The notes beneath the pieces were generated by a model. That model had not been told where the DNA came from. It saw nothing but the letters and a program-made list of their open reading frames with translations, and did no database searches. Both the position numbers and the translations under genes were made by a program. A stretch of DNA of 12,366 bases, from positions 1-12,366 of the forward strand of contig CAZYMF010000150.1 of the NCBI GenBank assembly GCA_964648215.1, read 5' to 3'. How positions within the stretch are numbered: position 1 is the stretch's first letter; every line of letters starts with the position of its first letter. This DNA is from CAZYMF01 sp964648215 (GTDB lineage: Bacteria; Desulfobacterota; Binatia; HRBIN30; JACQVA1). Of this stretch, positions 7,351 through 12,366 are shown piece after piece.

Positions 7351-7893
7351 TCAAACCTCGGAGAAGGCCGGCGGATACTCCACCAGGCCGCGAGCTGCGG
7401 CCAGGGCTCCCGGCACCAGCTCGAGTGCCAGGAAGGCCGGGTCGGGCACCGGGAAAGGAGCCTCGAGCCCGCAGGCGCGCGCGGGGGAGAAGCCGAAGCG
7501 TGGATAGTAGGCCGGATGGCCGACGACGATGACGATGCGATGCCCGAGACGGCGGCACTCGCCGAGCCCCGCGCGCACCAGACGAGAGCCGAGTCCCCGG
7601 CTCTGCAGACCGGGAAGGACCGCCATCGGCGCGAGAGCGAGCGCCGCAATCGGCGACACGCCCGACAGGATACGAATCGAGCTGAAGAGAATGTGGCCAA
7701 CGACATGATCGGCGTCTGCGGCCACGAGCGATAGATCCCGGATGAAACCGGGCGAGCTTCGCAACGTCTGCACCAGTCTCGCTTCGTTCTCGCGGCCGAA
7801 TGCGGCAACGTTCACGCGCCGAATCGCGGCGAGGTCATCCGCCGTCTCCGCCCGAATGCCGACGGCTCTGTGGGCACCGGAAGGCATCGCCAT
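7351..7893 (-). CDS. GNAT-family N-acetyltransferase (YhbS-like)
   Basis: A 180-residue acetyl-CoA-dependent acetyltransferase of the YhbS-like GNAT group. Seen in order are IRAETADDLAAIRRVNVAAF at 13-32, SLVAADADHVVGHILFSSI at 55-73, the LAPMAVLPGLQSRGLGSRLV segment at 87-106, where QSRGLGS is the acetyl-CoA pyrophosphate loop, then VIVVGHPAYYPRFGFSPA at 121-138, and a tail LELVPGAL-GLVEYPPAF found in this group. It is cytoplasmic; the acceptor is unknown, and YhbS relatives act on small molecules or lipids. Start choice is uncertain: ATG at 7893 and ATG at 7887 both fit, and a GTG at 7974 would add 27 residues unlike the family and place the start inside a palindrome cluster. No start has a good ribosome site. 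The membrane glycosyltransferase follows after 12 bases. Confidence 0.9.
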   Translation of the reverse strand: MAMPSGAHRAVGIRAETADDLAAIRRVNVAAFGRENEARLVQTLRSSPGFIRDLSLVAADADHVVGHILFSSIRILSGVSPIAALALAPMAVLPGLQSRGLGSRLVRAGLGECRRLGHRIVIVVGHPAYYPRFGFSPARACGLEAPFPVPDPAFLALELVPGALAAARGLVEYPPAFSEV

Positions 7894-7909
7894 GGGCGTC
7901 GGAGCGTAG

Positions 7910-7921
7910 GGGCGATCGCCC
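7910..7921. repeat. 12-base perfect palindrome
   Basis: GGGCGATCGCCC is perfectly self-complementary and lies 17 bases upstream of the preferred acetyltransferase start. Its core GCGATCGC is rich in G and C and may occur by chance in this genome. Confidence 0.6.
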
Positions 7922-7954
7922 GCGAAGTCCACCCCGCCGGCGCCCGCCGGTCTC

Positions 7955-7991
7955 ACGGTCGTGACAACCGTCACTTGTCAAGCCGCTTGAC
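7955..7991. promoter_or_regulatory. Cluster of overlapping inverted repeats in a divergent promoter region
   Basis: Between the divergent acetyltransferase and cyclase genes lie several interleaved dyads: ACGGT-N7-ACCGT (7955-7971), GTGAC-N4-GTCAC (7961-7974), TGACA at 7962-7966 with TGTCA at 7976-7980, and GTCAAGC-C-GCTTGAC (7977-7991, perfect 7-base arms). Such density in a divergent intergenic region suggests an operator for one or more dimeric regulators. No convincing -35/-10 pair was found, so the role is inferred. Confidence 0.45.
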
Positions 7992-8021
7992 TGTTCCGTG
8001 GTTCGAGACGAAAGTTTCGCC

Positions 8022-11000
8022 ATGCAGTGCACCAATTGCGGCGCCGAGCTGATTCCGGGCAAGCAGTTCTGCCACGCCTGCGGCGCTCGCGCCGTACAGG
8101 CGTGCGGCAACTGCGGCGCCACCGTCGAGGCCGGATTCCGCTTCTGCCCCGACTGCGGCCACCCGCTGGCCGCCGCAACCGACCAGGACACGGCGGGGGC
8201 GGTCGCCGCGGCGCCGCCGGTCGGGCCGGCCGATCGTCTGCGGCGGCTGTCGCGCCACATCCCCGACGAGCTGGCGCAGAAGATCCTGTCGACGCAAGGA
8301 ACGGTCAGCGGCGAGCGCAAGCTGGTCACCGTCCTGTTCTGCGACCTGGTCGGCTCGACGGCGATCGCCGAGCGGCTCGATCCCGAGGTTTACCACGACC
8401 TGCTCGAAGAGTACCTCGCGCTCGCCTTTCGCGAGATCTACCGCTTCGAGGGCATCGTCAATCAGCTCGCCGGCGACGGCATGATGGCGCTGTTCGGCGC
8501 GCCGCTGGCGCACGAGGATGCGCCGCAGCGGGCGGTGCGCGCGGCGCTGGCCATTCGCGACTCGCTGCAGCACTTCAACGAGCAGGCGCGCGGCCGGCGG
8601 GCGCAGCTGCAAATCCGCGTCGGCATCCACACCGGGCCGGTCGTCGTCGGCACCGTCGGCAACGACTTCAAGATGGACTACACCGCCATCGGCGACACCA
8701 CCAATCTCGCCGCCCGCATGCAGTCCCTGGCGCAGCCGGGAACGATTCTGGTGAGCGAGGCGACGCAGCGGCGCGTGCGCGGCTTCTTCCAGCTCCGCGC
8801 CGCCGGCACCTTCGACGTCAAGGGCAAGCGCGATCCGGTCGCCGCCTACGAGGTGACCGGCCTCAACGAGGCGCAGACTCCGATGGCCATTGCCGCCGCG
8901 CGCGGCCTGACGCCGTTCGTCGGCCGCGGCGCCGAGCTCGCCCAGCTACAGGCGTGCTACGAGCGGCTGGCCGCCAACCTCGGCCAGGTGGTCGCGGTCA
9001 CCGGCGAAGCCGGCAGCGGCAAGTCGCGCCTGCTCTACGAGTTCAAGCGGCAGCTCACCGCCGACGAGGACCCCGTCGTTTTCGAAGCGCGCTGCTCGTC
9101 GCTCACTCAGCTCCAGCCCTACGCCCCGTGGATCAGCATGCTGCGCCAGTACTTCGGGCTGACACCCGGAGAGACACCCGAGTGTGCGTGCCAGCAGATC
9201 GAGGCCAAGGTGCGCGCGCTCGACGCGCGGCTCGACGGCATCTATCCGTATCTCTGTCACATGCTGTCCCTGCCCGTGGGCGAGCTCGGCGACGTGCCCG
9301 CCGACGAGCTCAAGCGCGAGACCTTCGAGGCGATGTCGCGTCTCGTCGGCGGCCTCAGTCACCAGGCGCCGGTGATGATCATCTTCGAGGACCTGCACTG
9401 GATCGACGACGCTTCGCGCGAGATGCTCGAGCTGGCCGCCACCCGCATCGAGAGCGCCCCGGTGATGCTGGTGGTCAGCCATCGGCCCGACTACCAACCC
9501 ACGTGGCGCACGCGCGCGGCCTTCACCCAGCTCCACCTGCGCAGCCTCTCCGACGGCGACATCGGCGAGATCATCCGCGGCGTGGCCGGCGGCGACCTGC
9601 CCGCCGAGCTGCAGCGCCTGATTCACATCAAGGCCGAGGGCAATCCCTTCTTCGCCGAGGAGATCACGCGGGCCCTGATCGAGGAAGGCGAGCTGGAGCC
9701 GCAAGACGGTCATCTCCGCCTCAAGCGGCCGCTCGAGCAGGTGCGTATTCCGGGAACGGTGGAGGAGGTCATCGGCGCGCGCGTCGACCGCTTCGGACCG
9801 CGGGCGAAGCGAGTGTTGCAGGTCGCCGCCGTCTTCGGCCGCCAGTTTCGGCGCTCGCAGCTCACCCGGGCGCTCGACGGGGAGGAGCTCGACGTCGGCG
9901 CTCAGCTCGCCGAGCTCGAGCGCCGCGGTGTCATCCATCGCAACGCCATGCTCTCGGACGACGAGTTTCGCTTCGGCGAGAGCCTGACGCAGGAGGTGGC
10001 CTACGAGAGTCTGCTGTTGAAGGAGCGCCGCCAGCTGCACGAGCGCATCGGCCAGATGCTCGAGGCCGAGAGCGGCGAGATGACCGTCGAGCGCTCCGCC
10101 CTGCTGGCGCATCACTACGCGCGCAGCGACAGCCGCGAGAAGGCGCTGGCGGCGCTGCTGCGCGCCGGGCAGGACGCGGAGCGCCTGCCGTCCTATCGGC
10201 TGGCGGTCGACTTGTACCGTCAGGCCTGGGAGCTGGCCGAAACGGCGCTGCAGGAGATCAAGAACCCCGACGAGACCCTGCGCTACGCGGCCGTCGAGGC
10301 GGCGCTCTCGCTCTGCCGGATGACGGTGATCTACAGCTGGGCCGACGAGAAGCAGAGCGAGTACGTCGCGCGGCGCGGGCTGGAGCTCGCCGAGGCGCTG
10401 GGACACACCGAAGCCATCGCCGGTCTCTACACCTACCACGGCATGATCATCATGGGCGGCATGCGCGAGCGCTTCGCCGAAGGCATGGCGCTGGTCGAGC
10501 GCGGCCTGGCGGAGGCGGTGCGGGCGGGGGATTCGCTGACGGCGATGAACATTTCCCGCGGCCTCGCCTGGGTCTACATCTTCGACGGCCAGCTGGCGCA
10601 GGCGCGGCGCATCTTCGACAACGTCATCGGCAAGCTCGAGCACTCCAACCACCGCCAGCGTCTGTCCGATTTCTACCTCGGCACCCGCTACATGCGCGAC
10701 AACAGCGGCTGGCTCTATCGCGATCCGGAGGGCGGGAGGGAAAAACTCGTCGAGACCCACGACCTCGCCGTGCGCGCCGCCAATCGCACGGTGCAGAGCG
10801 GCACGGCCGTCACCCTCGGTCTCGTCTACCTGCGGCGCGGCGAGTACAGCGAGGCCAAGCGCTGGGCCGACCGCGGCCTGGAGCTCGCCGAGGTGATCGG
10901 CAACGTCGCCGCCATGCGGACCGGCGCGATCGTCGGGCTCATCAGCCGGCTGGAGCTCGGCGAGGCGGTGATCGTGCCGCGTTACCTGGATCTGATCGAG

Positions 11001-11441
11001 CAGCACGGCACGGCCCTGGGCGACCTGGGGCTGAAGAGCACCCTGATGGTCGAGGCCTTCCTGGCAGTCGGGGAGGCCAAGCGGGCACACCGCCTGGCCG
11101 AGCTCGCCTACGCCCACGCCGGCGGGCGCCTGCGCGAGGCGCAGTGCGCCGCCGCGCTGGGAGACGTCAACCGGCAGCTCGGTCCCGAGCACTACGCCGC
11201 GGCGCAGCAGTGGTACGACCGCGCCAGCGAGCTCGCCGCCGGCATCGACAGCGACTGGCCGACGGTGATCGCCTCTCTCGGCGCGGGCGAGCTGGCGCTG
11301 GCGCGAGGAGATCGCGCCGGAGCCACGCGCCTGGGCGAGAGAGCCCTGGCGCTTTGCCGCGAGCTCGGCCTGGGTCGCTATCAGGCGCGGGCCGAATCGT
11401 TGCTGGCCAGCGTCGACGCCGGCGCCCAGGCCGCGGTCTGA
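8022..11441 (+). CDS. Zinc-ribbon, class III cyclase, AAA/STAND ATPase and TPR signalling protein
   Basis: A 1139-residue cytoplasmic regulator. Two N-terminal zinc ribbons use Cys3/6/17/20 and Cys28/31/42/45. The class III nucleotide cyclase homology domain spans about 98-280, with metal-binding Asp108 (FCDLVGST) and Asp152 (AGDGMMALFG) and the transition-state pair Asn228/Arg232 (NLAARM). The positions that usually specify purine carry Gln148 instead of Lys and Thr221 instead of Asp. The ATPase module runs from about 295 (FVGRGAEL) to 620, with Walker A GEAGSGKS at 328-335 and Walker B IIFEDLHW at 453-460. From about 690 the protein is helical with TPR-like repeats to the end. This architecture is common in large bacterial cyclase/ATPase/TPR proteins. 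The ATG at 8022 starts at the ribbon; an in-frame GTG at 7998 adds eight residues. The gene ends 5 bases from the convergent exosortase pair. Confidence 0.95.
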   Translation: MQCTNCGAELIPGKQFCHACGARAVQACGNCGATVEAGFRFCPDCGHPLAAATDQDTAGAVAAAPPVGPADRLRRLSRHIPDELAQKILSTQGTVSGERKLVTVLFCDLVGSTAIAERLDPEVYHDLLEEYLALAFREIYRFEGIVNQLAGDGMMALFGAPLAHEDAPQRAVRAALAIRDSLQHFNEQARGRRAQLQIRVGIHTGPVVVGTVGNDFKMDYTAIGDTTNLAARMQSLAQPGTILVSEATQRRVRGFFQLRAAGTFDVKGKRDPVAAYEVTGLNEAQTPMAIAAARGLTPFVGRGAELAQLQACYERLAANLGQVVAVTGEAGSGKSRLLYEFKRQLTADEDPVVFEARCSSLTQLQPYAPWISMLRQYFGLTPGETPECACQQIEAKVRALDARLDGIYPYLCHMLSLPVGELGDVPADELKRETFEAMSRLVGGLSHQAPVMIIFEDLHWIDDASREMLELAATRIESAPVMLVVSHRPDYQPTWRTRAAFTQLHLRSLSDGDIGEIIRGVAGGDLPAELQRLIHIKAEGNPFFAEEITRALIEEGELEPQDGHLRLKRPLEQVRIPGTVEEVIGARVDRFGPRAKRVLQVAAVFGRQFRRSQLTRALDGEELDVGAQLAELERRGVIHRNAMLSDDEFRFGESLTQEVAYESLLLKERRQLHERIGQMLEAESGEMTVERSALLAHHYARSDSREKALAALLRAGQDAERLPSYRLAVDLYRQAWELAETALQEIKNPDETLRYAAVEAALSLCRMTVIYSWADEKQSEYVARRGLELAEALGHTEAIAGLYTYHGMIIMGGMRERFAEGMALVERGLAEAVRAGDSLTAMNISRGLAWVYIFDGQLAQARRIFDNVIGKLEHSNHRQRLSDFYLGTRYMRDNSGWLYRDPEGGREKLVETHDLAVRAANRTVQSGTAVTLGLVYLRRGEYSEAKRWADRGLELAEVIGNVAAMRTGAIVGLISRLELGEAVIVPRYLDLIEQHGTALGDLGLKSTLMVEAFLAVGEAKRAHRLAELAYAHAGGRLREAQCAAALGDVNRQLGPEHYAAAQQWYDRASELAAGIDSDWPTVIASLGAGELALARGDRAGATRLGERALALCRELGLGRYQARAESLLASVDAGAQAAV

Positions 11442-11446
11442 GCCGT

Positions 11447-11971
11447 TCACCGGCTTTCGGCGGCGCTGTCGAGCTGCCACAAGGGGCGTAGCACGGGATA
11501 GGTGAGGACGAACCACAGCGCCGGCGGGGCCAGGACGAAGGCGACCAGGCCGGAGAAGACGCCCATGGTGTCCTTGAACATGTTGGGCTGGTTCATGATC
11601 AAGGGGTAGACCAGGACGACGATGACGTCGATCAGCCAGTAGAGCACGACGCCGGCGGCGGCGGTGATGGCGGCACGCTTGACCCCGATCCCCGGCGTGG
11701 CCGCCACCAGGGCGATGAACGGCACGATGCCCATCGACAACGCCGGCAGCTGCAGCAGCATCTTGATGTGGCGATCCCCCGAGCGGAAGACCGCTTCCGC
11801 CGCGCTGCCCGGACGCCCGTAGTCGAGCCACCAGCCGTTGACCAGCGGGCTGAGCAGCCTCGCCGCCTCCAGCACCGCCGCCTCGTAGAAGCGGGCGAAG
11901 TCGACCGCCCACCACAACGTGAGCACGACGCCAAAGGCGAGGAGAAAAACGCCGGCGAAACGCCACTTCAT
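11447..11971 (-). CDS. Exosortase H-associated membrane protein
   Basis: A 174-residue inner-membrane protein with four hydrophobic segments at about 5-23, 71-91, 98-124 and 138-158. A periplasmic or cytoplasmic loop between the first two holds WWLDYGRPGSAAEAVF (47-62) followed by RSGDRHIK (63-70). It is translated directly after exosortase H: the ATGA overlap puts its start inside the stop of xrtH, which strongly suggests translational coupling and a shared task. I call it the XrtH-associated protein from this position, size and topology and from recollection of the family that accompanies XrtH; the biochemical role of that family is not established. An upstream in-frame start at 12316 is rejected because the added sequence is only the out-of-frame shadow of xrtH. 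It ends 5 bases from the convergent cyclase gene. Confidence 0.8.
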   Translation of the reverse strand: MKWRFAGVFLLAFGVVLTLWWAVDFARFYEAAVLEAARLLSPLVNGWWLDYGRPGSAAEAVFRSGDRHIKMLLQLPALSMGIVPFIALVAATPGIGVKRAAITAAAGVVLYWLIDVIVVLVYPLIMNQPNMFKDTMGVFSGLVAFVLAPPALWFVLTYPVLRPLWQLDSAAESR

Positions 11972-12366
11972 CGGCGCGACCACTCCACCCAGGTCATCGC
12001 GTACAGGGTGACGAGCATCAGGAACGCCCCCTGCCAGACGTACTCGTGAAAGTAGGCAAAGGCGGCGGGACGCCACTCGACCACCCGCACCAGGGTGGCG
12101 ATGCGCAGCATGTTGACGAAGGAGAGCACGGCGATGCCGACCACGATCCCGACGGCCTTGGTCCACAGCCGCGCCGGATAGGCGGCGATGAAGCTGGCCA
12201 GGACGAAGAGCACGAACACCCCGGTGCATTCGTGGTTGATGTCGAGGGTGATCCCCTTGACGGCGATGAGATTCCCGTCGACGACCGCGTTGCTGCCGAT
12301 GAGGTTGGCGAGCCACGCCGATGCCGTGGCGAACCCCTGCTCCGCCGTGTGCAGGTGGTTCTGCAG
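11968..12366 (-). CDS. xrtH: Exosortase H, C-terminal part (N-terminus cut by window edge)
   Basis: Exosortases are polytopic cysteine transpeptidase-like enzymes of the inner membrane that recognise and process C-terminal sorting tags on exported proteins; the H type is paired with IPTL-type tails. The 132 visible residues contain all three conserved active-site positions of the family: Cys47 in NHECTGVFVLF, Arg88 in FVNMLRIATL and His107 in FHEYVWQGAF. Hydrophobic segments lie at about 49-63, 69-85 and 112-128. The open frame reaches the right edge with no start, and comparison with the usual 170-200 residues suggests the first one or two membrane segments are missing. The H subtype is inferred from short length, the HEYVWQ context and the partner gene. 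No protein in this window carries a matching C-terminal tag. Confidence 0.87.
   Translation of the reverse strand: MQNHLHTAEQGFATASAWLANLIGSNAVVDGNLIAVKGITLDINHECTGVFVLFVLASFIAAYPARLWTKAVGIVVGIAVLSFVNMLRIATLVRVVEWRPAAFAYFHEYVWQGAFLMLVTLYAMTWVEWSRR

Noticed and set aside
7894..7974. GTG start at 7974 for the acetyltransferase
   Set aside because: The added 27 residues have no resemblance to the family and would cover the palindrome cluster; still possible since no alternative has a good ribosome site.
8027..11491. A 1154-codon plus-strand open frame overlapping the cyclase gene in another phase
   Set aside because: Its translation is almost entirely Arg, Ala, Gly and Pro, the signature of a shifted reading of GC-rich coding DNA.
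8946..11966. A 1006-codon open frame on the minus strand opposite the cyclase gene
   Set aside because: It is antisense to a protein with clear cyclase and ATPase motifs, has low-complexity Arg/Gly/Ala/Val composition and no recognisable domain; long antisense frames are expected at this GC content.
11972..12316. An N-terminal extension of the exosortase partner from 12316
   Set aside because: The extra 115 residues are Arg/His-rich and overlap the xrtH coding frame; the membrane protein clearly begins at the ATG at 11971.
1..12366. A defence island, CRISPR array, prophage or mobile element
   Set aside because: No repeats with regular spacing, no transposase, integrase, nuclease or phage motifs were seen; the cyclase/ATPase/TPR protein alone is not enough to call a defence system.

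Overview
This is a 12.4-kb stretch of high-GC chromosome from a bacterium that is probably Gram-negative and uncultured. The Gram-negative call rests on an exosortase H and on Aat. An F420-type flavin/deazaflavin oxidoreductase, a cytochrome P450, a bacterial Kir channel and a large cyclase-ATPase-TPR regulator would fit environmental lineages such as Binatota or other former deltaproteobacterial groups. That placement is inference. Genes are packed tightly on both strands with no gap over 300 bases, and I see no tRNA, rRNA, CRISPR array, insertion sequence or phage gene.

Layout from left to right. (1) A partial aat gene (minus) runs off the left edge and is divergent from a P450 (plus). (2) The P450 converges on, and overlaps the end of, a long DUF2889 protein (minus). 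(3) A 205-base divergent gap holding a large imperfect hairpin separates DUF2889 from a MAPEG-family membrane protein (plus). (4) A likely two-gene minus-strand unit follows: an F420/PPOX-fold oxidoreductase, then a KirBac-type potassium channel. (5) A family-2 glycosyltransferase (plus) converges on a second minus-strand unit, a YhbS-like acetyltransferase followed by an ArnT/PMT-like membrane glycosyltransferase. (6) A divergent regulatory region dense in palindromes leads into a 1139-residue protein (plus) with zinc ribbons, a class III cyclase domain, an AAA/STAND-type ATPase and TPRs. (7) That gene ends 5 bases from a convergent minus-strand pair: exosortase H (N-terminus cut by the right edge) and its associated membrane protein, joined by an ATGA stop/start overlap.

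Most genes belong to known families and do not form one pathway. The parts most worth following up are the exosortase H pair, the cyclase whose usual purine-specifying residues are replaced, the DUF2889 protein with an extra C-terminal half, and two structured intergenic regions. I do not see strong evidence for a wholly new multi-gene system.
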